DNA of 64,000 nucleotides. Source: Limimaricola variabilis (GTDB lineage Bacteria > Pseudomonadota > Alphaproteobacteria > Rhodobacterales > Rhodobacteraceae). The notes under the pieces are model-generated. The model had not been told where the DNA came from. It searched no databases and saw nothing but the letters and a program-made list of their open reading frames with translations. The DNA lies in contig NZ_JACIBX010000006.1 of the NCBI RefSeq assembly GCF_014195545.1, forward strand, positions 124,001 through 188,000, in the 5' to 3' direction. How positions within the stretch are numbered: position 1 is the first letter of the stretch; every line of letters starts with the position of its first letter. Below, piece after piece: positions 33,821 to 43,030 of the stretch. Both the position numbers and the translations under genes were made by a program.

Positions 33821-34471
33821 TCAGGCGCCCACGCCGATCGGGCAGGTCACGCCGGTGCCGCCGATCCCGCAGTAACCGGCGGGATTCTTGTCGAGATACT
33901 GCTGGTGGTAATCCTCGGCCATGTAGAAGGCCGGGGCGTCGGTGATCTCGGTTGTGATCGCGCCGTAGCCGGCCTCGGTCAGCCGCAGCGAAAACGCCTC
34001 GCGCGAGGCTTCGGCCGCCTCTTTCTGCAACTCGCTGAAGGTATAGATGCCCGACCGGTACTGCGTGCCACGATCGTTGCCCTGCCGCATGCCCTGGGTC
34101 GGGTCGTGGTTCTCCCAGAAGACCCGCAGCAGTTCGTCATAGCTGGTCTTCGCGGGGTCATAGATCACGCGCACCACCTCGTTATGGCCGGTGCGGCCGG
34201 TGCAGACCTCCTCATAGGTCGGGTTCGGCGTGTAGCCGCCCGCATAGCCCACCATGGTCGAATGCACGCCCGGCAGCTTCCAGAAGATCCGCTCAACCCC
34301 CCAGAAGCAGCCCATGCCGAACATCGCGACCTCGAACCCCTCGGGGGCCTCGGGGTCGAGCGCCGTGCCCAGCACGGTATGGGTGGTGGCGGTGGGGATC
34401 GGCTCCGGGCGGCCCGGCAGCGCGTTCTCGGGGGTGACCATCTCGGTCTTGGTCGAACTCAGGCCGAACAT
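33821..34471 (-). CDS. msrA: Peptide methionine sulfoxide reductase MsrA
   Basis: 216 residues. Active-site GCFWG with Cys55, then [74 protein letters not shown]; the late Cys residues are candidates for the resolving pair. It repairs methionine-S-sulfoxide in proteins. The roughly 45-residue N-terminal extension before the catalytic domain is like E. coli MsrA. No signal peptide, so cytosolic. GAGGAGAAGGCA precedes the ATG. Confidence 0.95.
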   Translation of the reverse strand: MFGLSSTKTEMVTPENALPGRPEPIPTATTHTVLGTALDPEAPEGFEVAMFGMGCFWGVERIFWKLPGVHSTMVGYAGGYTPNPTYEEVCTGRTGHNEVVRVIYDPAKTSYDELLRVFWENHDPTQGMRQGNDRGTQYRSGIYTFSELQKEAAEASREAFSLRLTEAGYGAITTEITDAPAFYMAEDYHQQYLDKNPAGYCGIGGTGVTCPIGVGA

Positions 34472-34528
34472 TGCCTTCTCCTCGTCTGGTGTATTGGCTC
34501 GCGATATAGGCACTGACGGCGCCGAGTT

Positions 34529-35767
34529 CTACTCGGCCGCCACCGGAAGCCGAGCCCGCGCGAACACCGTCTCGCGACCCGGCGCCGGGTGGCGCGGGAT
34601 CATCAGCGCCAATGTGAACGACACCCCTGCCATGCCGGCGGCCAGCAAAAAGACCGCATCCGGCGCGACCAGCCAGAGATAGCCCAGCGCGGCCGGCAGG
34701 AACACGGCGGCGATGTGGTTGATGGTGAAGGCCACGGCCGCCGTCGGGGCGATATCGCCCGGATCGGCGATCTTCTGGAAATAGGTCTTGAGCGCCAGCG
34801 CCAACGCGAAGAACACGTTGTCGATCACGTAGAGCGCGGCGGCGACCGCGACGCCCCAGCCGAACCAGTAGAGCCCACCATAGGCGAGGAACACGCCCAT
34901 CAGCCCGGCATACTCGACCATCAGCCCCTTGCGCTCGCCCCAGCGGGCGACCGCCCGCCCGATCAGTGGGGCGCCGAAGATGTTGGTCAGCAGGGTGATC
35001 AGGAACAGCGCCGTCACCTCATGCACGTCGTAGCCGAACTTCTCGACCATCATGAAACCCGCGAAGACCACGAAGATCTGCCGCCGCGCGCCGGCCATGA
35101 ACTGCAGCGCGTAGTAGAGCCAGTAGCGGCGGCGCAGCACGAAGCTCTTGGTCTGGGGATGCGGCTCGCGGAAGGCCGGGAAGGCGAACCAGCAATAGAG
35201 CGCCACCGCGGCGCAGAAACCGCCCGAGACCATGTAGACGAAATCATAGGACAGCCCGAGGCTCTCCCAGGTCAGCACGATCGCCAGATAGGCCACCAGC
35301 GTCGCCCCCGCCCCGGCCGAGACCAGCCAGCCCAGCATTTGCGGCGCGCGGTCCTTGGGCAGCCATTGCAGCTGCAGCGACTGGTTCACCGTCTCGTAGT
35401 AGTGAAAGCCGATCGAGGAGAGCATGGTGATGGTCAGGATGCCGCCCATCGAGGGGAACTGCGCGGTGAGCGCGGTGGCAATGCCGAGCAGCCCCAGCGA
35501 GATCAGCGCCAGCGACTGCTCGCGCACGAAGAGCAGGATCGCGATCACCCCGATGGCGAGAAAGCCCGGCACTTCGCGCACCGTGTGGAGCCAACCGATA
35601 TCCGAGCCGTCGAAGCCCGCTGCCTCGATGACGAAGTTGTTCAGGAGCGCCGACCACGTGGCGAAGGCCACCGGCATGGCCATTGCCATCAGGAAGAGGA
35701 GCGCCACAGGCCTGCGCCAGATCGGCAGGGTCCGGGCCTCGGAAAGCGGCATCGGAATACGTGTCAT
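34529..35767 (-). CDS. MFS transporter
   Basis: 412 residues, about 12 membrane segments. Major facilitator features: paired six-helix halves, [27 protein letters not shown] in the first half and [26 protein letters not shown] near the loop between helices 8 and 9. [16 protein letters not shown] [19 protein letters not shown] lies near the end. Substrate unknown. ATG at 35767; a TTG two codons upstream is less likely. Monocistronic; 57 nt upstream of msrA on the same strand. Confidence 0.85.
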   Translation of the reverse strand: MTRIPMPLSEARTLPIWRRPVALLFLMAMAMPVAFATWSALLNNFVIEAAGFDGSDIGWLHTVREVPGFLAIGVIAILLFVREQSLALISLGLLGIATALTAQFPSMGGILTITMLSSIGFHYYETVNQSLQLQWLPKDRAPQMLGWLVSAGAGATLVAYLAIVLTWESLGLSYDFVYMVSGGFCAAVALYCWFAFPAFREPHPQTKSFVLRRRYWLYYALQFMAGARRQIFVVFAGFMMVEKFGYDVHEVTALFLITLLTNIFGAPLIGRAVARWGERKGLMVEYAGLMGVFLAYGGLYWFGWGVAVAAALYVIDNVFFALALALKTYFQKIADPGDIAPTAAVAFTINHIAAVFLPAALGYLWLVAPDAVFLLAAGMAGVSFTLALMIPRHPAPGRETVFARARLPVAAE

Positions 35768-35862
35768 GCGCAAGCATTACGGTCTGCCGCGCCGCTTGGC
35801 GAGAGGTCATGCGCACCGAAATCGCCGGCGGGGGGTTCGGCAGGCGGCGCGGCCGCGACGGG

Positions 35863-36450
35863 TCAGCGGTCGTGGATGCCCTTGCCTTCGAAGATCCGCG
35901 GCGTCCATTTCTCGATGCGGGCATACCGCGTCGCCGATTGCTTGGCACCCGCGATGGTCAGCGCATAGCCGCGCTGCCGCCCCGGGGTCAGCGCGGCGAA
36001 GGCCTCGGCCAGGGCGGGGTCCGCGTCGAGCGCCGCGACCAGCTCCTCGGGGAGGTCGATATCGTCCTTGGGCAGCACCACCCGACGCCCGGCGCGGTCG
36101 AGCTCCACCGCTTCGGTGATGTAGCGGCGCAGCACCGTCTCGCGCGCCGCGATGTCGGCCAGATCCCGAAACACCATCATCCGCACCGCGCGCGAGTTCG
36201 GCCCCGGCGCCACCAGCATGCCTTCGGGGTCGGAGAGCAGAACGCCCTTGAAGAAGGAGATGCCGCAGCGCTCGGCATAGCCCGCGACCATGGCGGTGTT
36301 GCCGCCCGCGCAGGTGTAGCAGGGCGCGCGCCACTTCCAGACCTCCTCGATACCGTCGGTATCGCGCAGGATCGCTCTGAGCGCCGATTTCTCCGCCTTC
36401 CAGCGCCCTTCGCGCGCATAAAACGCCTCGATTCTCGCGTCGTCGTCCAT
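35863..36450 (-). CDS. YdeI/OmpD-associated family protein (DUF1801 plus YdeI-type C-terminus)
   Basis: 195 residues. The N-terminal half is a DUF1801-like (YdhG) domain: [58 protein letters not shown]. The C-terminal part [54 protein letters not shown] is the YdeI/OmpD-associated motif. This two-part architecture is common in bacteria but functionally uncharacterised. Cytosolic; no operon partner. Confidence 0.8.
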   Translation of the reverse strand: MDDDARIEAFYAREGRWKAEKSALRAILRDTDGIEEVWKWRAPCYTCAGGNTAMVAGYAERCGISFFKGVLLSDPEGMLVAPGPNSRAVRMMVFRDLADIAARETVLRRYITEAVELDRAGRRVVLPKDDIDLPEELVAALDADPALAEAFAALTPGRQRGYALTIAGAKQSATRYARIEKWTPRIFEGKGIHDR

Positions 36451-36504
36451 GATCCGCCCCTCCCCGCCCGATCCTTTTCCGGCGCGGAGGGCCCGGTCAA
36501 CGGG

Positions 36505-38697
36505 TCACAGAAAGCTTTGCGGGTCGATGTCGATGGCGAGCCGGGCATTGGCCGGCACCTTCACCTGCGCCGCCCATTGCGCGAGCGCCGCCTGCAGCGG
36601 CGCGGTCTTCTCCGCCTTGACCAGAAGCCGCACCCGGTGCCGTCCGCGCACCCGGGCGATGGGCGCCGGGGCCGGTCCGAACAGCTGCGCCCCGATCCGG
36701 CGCAGCGGCGCGTCGAGCCGGGCCAGCCGATTGCCGAGATCGAAGGCCTGCTGCATGTCCGGGGACGAGATCACGATGCCGGCCATCCGCCCATAGGGCG
36801 GCACGCCGGCGGCGCGGCGCGCGGCGGCCTCGGCGGCCCAAAACCCTTCCTCGTCGCCGGACAGGATCGCGCGGATCACCGGATGCTCGGGTTGGAAGCT
36901 CTGCAAGAGCGCGGTGCCGCGCGCCTCGGCGCGCCCCGCGCGCCCCGCCACCTGCCGCATCAGCTGGAACGTCCGCTCGGCCGCGCGCAGGTCCGAGCCC
37001 TGCAGCCCGAGATCGCTGTCGATCACCCCCACCAGCGTCAGCTTGGGAAAATTGTGTCCCTTGGCGACGAGCTGGGTGCCGACGACGATGTCCGCCGCAC
37101 CCTCGGCGATCTCGAGGATGCGGGCCTTGAGCGCGCGGGCCGAGCCGAACAGGTCCGAGCTGAGCACCGTCACCCGCGCGTCGGGAAACAGCGCCTGCGC
37201 CTCTTCGGTGATCCGCTCCACCCCCGGCCCCACGGCGGCGAGCTTGCCCGCCACCTCGCAGTTCGGGCAGGTCTCGGGCATCGGCGCGGTCTCGCCGCAT
37301 TGGTGGCACATGAGCCGCTTGAGAAAGCGGTGCTCGACCATCCGCGCGTCGCAATGCTTGCAGCCGATCTGGTGGCCGCAGGCGCGGCACAGGGTCAGCG
37401 GTGCGTAGCCACGGCGGTTGAGGAACAGGAGCGACTGCTCGCCACGTTCCAGCCGCTGCATCACCGCGCCCTTGAGCGCGGGCGAGATCCAGCTGCCCGA
37501 AGGCACCTCCTCCGTGCGCATGTCGATGGCGCGCATCTCGGGCATCACGGCGGGGCCGAAGCGGCTTTCGAGGTCGAGGCGGGCATATTTGCCCTGCTGC
37601 ACGTTGACCCAGCTCTCCAGCGACGGCGTGGCCGAGGCCAGCACCACCTGCGCCCTTTCGAGCGAGGCGCGCAGCACCGCCATGTCGCGCGCGTTGTAGA
37701 GCACCCCGTCCTCCTGCTTGTAGGAGGTGTCGTGCTCCTCGTCGACGACGATGAGCCCAAGGTCGTGGAACGGCAGGAACAGCGCCGAGCGCGCGCCGAC
37801 CACCAGCTGCGCGCCGTTCTCGGCCACCATCTTCCAGCAGCGCCGCCGCTCGGTGGTGGTGACGCCCGAATGCCACTCCGCGGGCTTGGCGCCGAAGCGC
37901 GCCTCGACCCGGGTCAGGAACTCCGCCGTGAGCGCGATTTCCGGCAACAGCACCAGCGCCTGCCGGCCGCGGGCCAGACAGGCGGCCACCGCCTCGAGAT
38001 AGACCTCGGTCTTGCCCGAACCGGTGACGCCCTTGAGCAGCGTCGTGCCATACCGCCCGCCCGCGATGCCCGCGCGCAGGGCCTCGGCCGCCGCCGCCTG
38101 GTCGCCGGTCAGCGGCTTGCCAGGCATGTGCGGATCGAGGGTTGGATAGGCCACGTCGCGCGGCGCCTCCTCCTCGATCACCGCGCCGGAGGTCAGGAGA
38201 CCCTTGATCACCGAGGAGCCGACCCCTGTCAGCTCGGCCAGTTCTCCCAGAAGAAAGGCCAGCCCGTCATGCTCTTCCAGCAGGTCGAGCACCCGGGCGC
38301 GCGCCGGCGTCATCCGCTCCGGCTGGCCGTGGCCACGCCGGTAGATCTTGCGCATGCCCGGCGGGTCTGTGAGGCCAGGCGCGCGGGTCGCCAACCGGAG
38401 CATCGCCGGCATCGGCGTGAGCGTGTAATCCGCGACCCGGCCGAGGAATTCGCGCATCACGGCGCGCATCGGCGGCAGGTCGAGCACGCGGATCGCGCTC
38501 TTGACCTTGGCGGGGTCGTAATCGCCCGCGCCCGGACCCCAGACCACCCCGTTCACCTTGCGCGGGCCGAACGGCACCTCGACATGGTCCCCCGGCGCGC
38601 AGCCGCCTCGCGGCGCGCGGTAATCCAGCACCCGGTCGAGCGGCTGGGTGGTCAGCACGCCGATCAGCGCGCCCTCCTCGAAGCGGGACGTGGTCAT
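36505..38697 (-). CDS. priA: Primosomal protein N' (replication restart helicase PriA)
   Basis: 730 residues, full length. The N-terminal 3'-DNA-end binding domain is followed by Walker [18 protein letters not shown] (Lys229) and the DEEH box [13 protein letters not shown]. The zinc module has the pattern [15 protein letters not shown]...[17 protein letters not shown] with eight Cys. Helicase motifs V-VI follow in [25 protein letters not shown] and [12 protein letters not shown]. It reloads the replisome at collapsed forks. Divergent from the aldolase gene. Confidence 0.96.
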   Translation of the reverse strand: MTTSRFEEGALIGVLTTQPLDRVLDYRAPRGGCAPGDHVEVPFGPRKVNGVVWGPGAGDYDPAKVKSAIRVLDLPPMRAVMREFLGRVADYTLTPMPAMLRLATRAPGLTDPPGMRKIYRRGHGQPERMTPARARVLDLLEEHDGLAFLLGELAELTGVGSSVIKGLLTSGAVIEEEAPRDVAYPTLDPHMPGKPLTGDQAAAAEALRAGIAGGRYGTTLLKGVTGSGKTEVYLEAVAACLARGRQALVLLPEIALTAEFLTRVEARFGAKPAEWHSGVTTTERRRCWKMVAENGAQLVVGARSALFLPFHDLGLIVVDEEHDTSYKQEDGVLYNARDMAVLRASLERAQVVLASATPSLESWVNVQQGKYARLDLESRFGPAVMPEMRAIDMRTEEVPSGSWISPALKGAVMQRLERGEQSLLFLNRRGYAPLTLCRACGHQIGCKHCDARMVEHRFLKRLMCHQCGETAPMPETCPNCEVAGKLAAVGPGVERITEEAQALFPDARVTVLSSDLFGSARALKARILEIAEGAADIVVGTQLVAKGHNFPKLTLVGVIDSDLGLQGSDLRAAERTFQLMRQVAGRAGRAEARGTALLQSFQPEHPVIRAILSGDEEGFWAAEAAARRAAGVPPYGRMAGIVISSPDMQQAFDLGNRLARLDAPLRRIGAQLFGPAPAPIARVRGRHRVRLLVKAEKTAPLQAALAQWAAQVKVPANARLAIDIDPQSFL

Positions 38698-38931
38698 GGG
38701 CTGTCAGGCACCTCTGGCGCGGCGGAGCCGTCAACATGCGCCGCGCGCGCCGGGGCTTCAAGTGAGCAGCGCGTCGCAGGCTTCATCCCGATGCCTGTCG
38801 CCCCCATATGGGAAAGGCGCTGTTCCACCGCCGCGTCGCTTGCTAGACCGGGCGCGAAGCCGCCCCGCGCCGGGGCGCCGCGTCACCACATTGCGCCCCA
38901 CGGGCGCGCGACATCTGACAGGGAGAGACCC

Positions 38932-39585
38932 ATGAAATTCTTCGTCGATACCGCCGAGATCGACCAGATCCGCGAACTCCACGATCTGGGCATGGTCGAC
39001 GGCGTCACCACCAACCCGTCGCTGATCATGAAGTCGGGCCGTGACATCAAGGAAGTGACCAAGGAGATCTGCTCGATCGTCGACGGCCCGGTTTCGGCCG
39101 AGACCGTGGCGCTCGACGCCGAAGGCATGATCGCCGAGGGCCGCGAACTGGCCAAGATCGCCGATAACATCGCGATCAAGGTGCCGCTGACCTGGGACGG
39201 CCTCAAGGCCTGCAAGACGCTCACCGACGAAGGCCGGATGGTCAACGTGACGCTGTGCTTCTCGGCCAACCAGGCGCTTCTGGCCGCCAAGGCCGGCGCG
39301 ACCTTCATCTCGCCCTTCATCGGCCGGCTCGACGACCTGAACCTCGACGGCATGGAGCTGATCGCCGACATCCGGCAGATCTACGACAACTACGGCTTCG
39401 AGACGCAGATCCTCGCCGCCTCGATCCGCAACGCCAACCACATGTCCGAGGCCGCCAAGATCGGCGCCGACGTCGCCACCGCCCCGGCGGCGGTGATCAA
39501 GGCCATGGCCAACCACGTGCTGACCGACAAGGGCCTCGACGCCTTCCTCAAGGACTGGGCCTCGACCGGTCAGAAGATCGTCTGA
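38932..39585 (+). CDS. fsa: Fructose-6-phosphate aldolase / transaldolase-like
   Basis: 217 residues, small TalB-related subfamily. [55 protein letters not shown] with Schiff-base Lys in [37 protein letters not shown] and [27 protein letters not shown]. The group contains true F6P aldolases and short transaldolases; which applies cannot be told by reading. GGGAGAGACC precedes the ATG. Confidence 0.92.
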   Translation: MKFFVDTAEIDQIRELHDLGMVDGVTTNPSLIMKSGRDIKEVTKEICSIVDGPVSAETVALDAEGMIAEGRELAKIADNIAIKVPLTWDGLKACKTLTDEGRMVNVTLCFSANQALLAAKAGATFISPFIGRLDDLNLDGMELIADIRQIYDNYGFETQILAASIRNANHMSEAAKIGADVATAPAAVIKAMANHVLTDKGLDAFLKDWASTGQKIV

Positions 39586-39705
39586 TGACCCAGCGGGGCG
39601 CTGTGCCTTCCGCGCCGCGCCCCGCCGCATTTTCGCCACACCGGGGCGCATCGCCCCGCTGGGGCTGCTATGCTCGCGGCGATGCGACTGCCCGGATCTG
39701 CCCAG

Positions 39706-40413
39706 ATGACTGACGACACCTCCCCCGATGACGGGCTGCGCGAGCGCATCCTCGCCGACCCTGCCCGGCTGCTCGACGACCCGGCGATCATGCGGGCGCT
39801 GGTCGAGGCCGATGCCGGGGCCCGTGGCTCCAACGTGGTCGATCTGCGCGGCCTCGCGATGGAGCGGCTGCAGTCGCGGCTCGACCGGCTCGAAGACACG
39901 CATCGCTCGGTGATCGCCGCCGCCTACGAGAATCTTGCCGGCACCAACCAGATCCACCGCGCCGTGCTGCGGATGATGGATGCCACCCGGTTCGAGACCT
40001 TCCTGCAGGACCTCTCCGGCGAGGTGGCCGACATGCTGCGGGTGGATGTCGTCCGGCTGGTGCTGGAAACCGCGCGGCCCGAGGACGACCCCGCGATCGC
40101 GCGGCTCTCGGACGTGCTGTCGGTGGCCGAGCCGGGATTCGTTGCCGATTACGTCACCCAGGGCCGCAACGTGCCGCCGCGCCAGGTCTCGCTGCGCGCG
40201 GTCGAGCCGCAGGAGGCCGGGCCCTATGGCGCCCGCGCCCCGGAGATCCTGTCCGAGGCCTGCCTCCGGCTCGATTTCGGTCCGGGCCGCCTGCCCGGCA
40301 TGCTACTGCTGGGCGCTACTGACGCGTCTCGCTTCGCCCCGGCGCAAGCCACCGACCTCATGGGTTTCTTCGCCGGCGTGTTCGAGCGGCAGATGCGGCG
40401 CTGGCTATCGTGA
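39706..40413 (+). CDS. DUF484 family protein
   Basis: 235 residues. An N-terminal helical part (LRERILADPARLLDDPAIMRALVEAD, VVDLRGLAMERLQSRLDRLEDTHRSVIAAAYENLAGTNQIH) leads into a GAF-like domain with FGPGRLPGMLLLGATDASRF. This protein is regularly encoded directly before xerC in proteobacteria; its function is unknown. The stop overlaps the xerC GTG start (GTGA), implying coupling. Start at 39706; an upstream in-frame ATG at 39670 adds 12 residues without homologous appearance. Confidence 0.87.
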   Translation: MTDDTSPDDGLRERILADPARLLDDPAIMRALVEADAGARGSNVVDLRGLAMERLQSRLDRLEDTHRSVIAAAYENLAGTNQIHRAVLRMMDATRFETFLQDLSGEVADMLRVDVVRLVLETARPEDDPAIARLSDVLSVAEPGFVADYVTQGRNVPPRQVSLRAVEPQEAGPYGARAPEILSEACLRLDFGPGRLPGMLLLGATDASRFAPAQATDLMGFFAGVFERQMRRWLS

Positions 40414-41324
40414 TTTCGCCCGCGCTGACCGACGCGATGGGGCGCTGGCTCGACCACGAGCGGGCGCTCAACGGCGCCGCGCGCAACACCCTCACCGCCT
40501 ATCAGGCCGACGTTCTGGGATTTCTGGGCTTCATGCAGGCGCATCACGCCGAAGCGCAGGGCCTCGCCGCGATCGCGCGGGTCACGGTGTCGGACATGCG
40601 CGCCTGGATGGCGCATGAGCGCGGCCGCGGCCTTTCGGCGCGCAGCCTCGCCCGCGCGCTCTCGGCGGTGAAATCCTTCTATCGCTGGCTCGCCGAGCGC
40701 GAGGGGTTCGAGCCGACGGCGGTGCTGTCGACCCGGGCGCCGCGCCTGAAGCCCCGGCTGCCGCGCCCGCTCGACGAGGAGGCGGCGGCACGGATGCTCG
40801 AGACGGTCGAGCTGCAGTCTCGCGAGCCTTGGGTGGCGGCGCGCGACGTGGCGGTGGTGACGCTGCTGTGGGGCTGCGGGCTGCGGATCTCCGAGGCGCT
40901 GTCGCTCACCGGCGCGCAGTTGCCGCTGCCGGAGACGCTGCGCATTTCCGGCAAGGGCGGCAAGGAGCGGCTGGTGCCGGTGCTGCCGGCGGCGCGCAAG
41001 GCGGTGTCGGACTACGTCCGGCTCTGCCCGCACGCGATGGATCCCGGCCTGCCGCTGTTTCGAGGCGTGCGCGGCGGCGCGCTGGGCCCGCGTCCCATCC
41101 AGAAGGCGATGGAGATGGCGCGGATGCAGCTCGGCCTGCCCTCCACGGCCACGCCGCACGCGATGCGCCACAGCTTCGCCACGCATCTGCTGAGCGCCGG
41201 CGGCGACCTGCGCGCGATTCAGGAACTTCTGGGCCACGCGTCGCTTTCGACCACTCAGACCTACACCGCGGTCGATGCGGCGCGTCTCATGGAGATCTAC
41301 GATCGTGCCCATCCCCGCGCCTGA
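40410..41324 (+). CDS. xerC: Tyrosine recombinase XerC
   Basis: 304 residues, GTG start overlapping the DUF484 stop. An N-terminal SAM-like DNA-binding domain (LDHERALNGAARNTLTAYQADVLGFLGFM, SARSLARALSAVKSFYRWL) is followed by the catalytic domain with Arg159 in GCGLRISEAL, Lys in SGKGGKERLVPV, H-x-x-R in HAMRHSFATHLLSAGG, His in LLGHASLSTTQTYTAVD and nucleophile Tyr285. It resolves chromosome dimers at dif together with XerD. Confidence 0.95.
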   Translation: MISPALTDAMGRWLDHERALNGAARNTLTAYQADVLGFLGFMQAHHAEAQGLAAIARVTVSDMRAWMAHERGRGLSARSLARALSAVKSFYRWLAEREGFEPTAVLSTRAPRLKPRLPRPLDEEAAARMLETVELQSREPWVAARDVAVVTLLWGCGLRISEALSLTGAQLPLPETLRISGKGGKERLVPVLPAARKAVSDYVRLCPHAMDPGLPLFRGVRGGALGPRPIQKAMEMARMQLGLPSTATPHAMRHSFATHLLSAGGDLRAIQELLGHASLSTTQTYTAVDAARLMEIYDRAHPRA

Positions 41325-41370
41325 AACGCACGCGTTGCACCCGGCCGAAGGATCGGACAAGAGGGACGGC

Positions 41371-42066
41371 ATGACTGACGCACGCAAGGCCCTCGGGGTC
41401 CATCTCTTCACCGCCACCGGTGCGGTCTTCGCCATGCTCGCCATGCTCGAGGCGGTGCAGGACGACTGGAGCATGATGTTCTTCTGGTTGGTCGTCGCCT
41501 TTGCCGTGGATGGCATCGACGGGCCGCTGGCGCGCAAATACGACGTCAAGCGCAACGCGCCGATCTTCGACGGCGTGCTGCTCGATCTGGTGATCGACTA
41601 CCTGACCTACGTCTTCGTCCCGGCCTTCGCGCTGTTCGAATCGGACCTGCTGCCGGGCTGGACCGGCTGGCTGGCGATCATCGTCATCACCTTCGCCTCG
41701 GCGCTCTATTTCGCCGACACGCGGATGAAGACCAAGGACAACTCCTTCCAGGGCTTTCCGGGCTGCTGGAACATGCTGGTGCTCGTGCTCTTCGCGCTCT
41801 CGCCCAACTTCTGGATCATCCTGGCGCTGGTGGTGGTACTGTCGATCACCATGTTCCTGCCGGTGAAGTTCATCCACCCGGTCCGCACCAAGCGCTGGCG
41901 CGCCGTGTCGCTGCCGATGGCGCTGGCCTGGACCTTCTTCGCAGGCTGGGCGGCCTGGGTCGATTTCGATCCCCAGAGCTGGGCGCATTGGGGTCTCGTT
42001 GTCACCTCGGTCTACCTGCTCGGCGCCGGCGCGGCGCAGCAGGTCGTGCATGGCAAGGACGGCTGA
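41371..42066 (+). CDS. pcs: Phosphatidylcholine synthase (CDP-alcohol phosphatidyltransferase)
   Basis: 231 residues, about seven membrane helices. The CDP-alcohol motif reads DGPLAR, then 12 residues, then GVLLDLVID: DG(x2)AR(x12)G(x3)D(x3)D. The 12-residue spacing rather than the usual eight is characteristic of Pcs, which condenses CDP-diacylglycerol directly with choline. The N-terminus HLFTATGAVFAMLAMLEAV and conserved KFIHPVRT near the end agree. Start at 41371 after GAGGGACGGC, 46 nt past xerC. Confidence 0.92.
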   Translation: MTDARKALGVHLFTATGAVFAMLAMLEAVQDDWSMMFFWLVVAFAVDGIDGPLARKYDVKRNAPIFDGVLLDLVIDYLTYVFVPAFALFESDLLPGWTGWLAIIVITFASALYFADTRMKTKDNSFQGFPGCWNMLVLVLFALSPNFWIILALVVVLSITMFLPVKFIHPVRTKRWRAVSLPMALAWTFFAGWAAWVDFDPQSWAHWGLVVTSVYLLGAGAAQQVVHGKDG

Positions 42067-42072
42067 GCCGGC

Positions 42073-42909
42073 TCAGAACCGGGTCAGCGCCACCCCCGCC
42101 ACGATCAGCCCCGCCGAGACCGCCTTGCCGCGATCCATCCGGTCGCCGAAGGCGGCCCAGCCGATCAGCACCGCGAACAGGATCGAGGTTTCGCGCAGCG
42201 CGCTGACCAGCGCGATCGGCGCCAGCGTCATCGCCCAGACCGCGATCGCGTAGGCGCCGTAGGAGGTGGCCGCCGCCAGCGCCCCCTGCCCCCAGACGCG
42301 CGGCCCCACGCGCAGCAGGCCGCGCCCACCCGTGGCCAATGCCACTGGTGGAAACAGCAGCGCCGAGGCCACGAAGAGCCAGCCGACATAGGCGACCGGA
42401 TCGCCCGAAAGCCGCGCCCCGAGACCGTCGACCAGCGTGTAACCGGCGGTGCCCATCGCCGCGCCCAGCGCGTAGGGGATCAGCCTGCGGCTCTCGCCAG
42501 AGCCCAGCGCGCCCCGGGCCATGCCGAGGATGCCCAGCCCCAGCACCAGCACGCCCGCCACCGCCACCGGCTCGAGCGCGTCGGCGAGGAACAGCGCGCT
42601 GACCACCAGCACCGCCATCGGCGCGGCACCCCGGGCGATCGGGTAGACCCGGCTCAGATCGCCCTGCTCGTAGGCCAGCGCGAGGAAGCCGTTATAGGTC
42701 GCGTGACAGACCGCCGAGGCGGCGATCCAGGGCCAGACCTCGGCCTCGGGCCAAGGCCGGGTCAGCGCCACGGCGAGACCCATCGCGCCCTGCACCAGTG
42801 TCAGGATCACCATGCCGGCGAGCTTGGACGCGCCAAGCTTGATCATCGCGTTCCAGCTGGCATGCAGGAAGGCCGCGAACATCACTGCCGCGAAGACCGG
42901 CAGCGTCAT
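42073..42909 (-). CDS. DMT-superfamily (EamA) transporter
   Basis: 278 residues, about ten membrane helices in two EamA repeats: ASWNAMIKLGASKL, CHATYNGFLALAYEQGDLSRVYPIARGAAPMAVLVVSALFLAD and, in the second half, ATSYGAYAIAVWAMTLAPIALVSALRETSILFAVLIGWAAFGDRM. Drug/metabolite exporter; substrate unknown. ATG at 42909; an earlier ATG adds MHPT. Ends 6 nt from the convergent pcs stop. Confidence 0.88.
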   Translation of the reverse strand: MTLPVFAAVMFAAFLHASWNAMIKLGASKLAGMVILTLVQGAMGLAVALTRPWPEAEVWPWIAASAVCHATYNGFLALAYEQGDLSRVYPIARGAAPMAVLVVSALFLADALEPVAVAGVLVLGLGILGMARGALGSGESRRLIPYALGAAMGTAGYTLVDGLGARLSGDPVAYVGWLFVASALLFPPVALATGGRGLLRVGPRVWGQGALAAATSYGAYAIAVWAMTLAPIALVSALRETSILFAVLIGWAAFGDRMDRGKAVSAGLIVAGVALTRF

Positions 42910-43030
42910 TGTAGGGTGCACCCCGGCTTGGGGAGACGCCGCGAATGGGAGCCGGTCCCCAGCCCCCTTTCACCACGCCCCCTACCGGCAGAACCGCCGC
43001 CGCCGCGCGTCGCGCGACGGCGAAGGGATG

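Noticed and set aside
35683..38931. A very long in-frame extension upstream of the fructose-6-phosphate aldolase
   Set aside because: It runs antisense to priA and the YdeI-like gene; the aldolase starts at 38932 with a ribosome site and the family N-terminus MKFFVDTA.
40410..41324. xerC read as an integrase of a mobile element
   Set aside because: It is the housekeeping XerC in the conserved DUF484-xerC context, with no attachment repeats or phage genes nearby.
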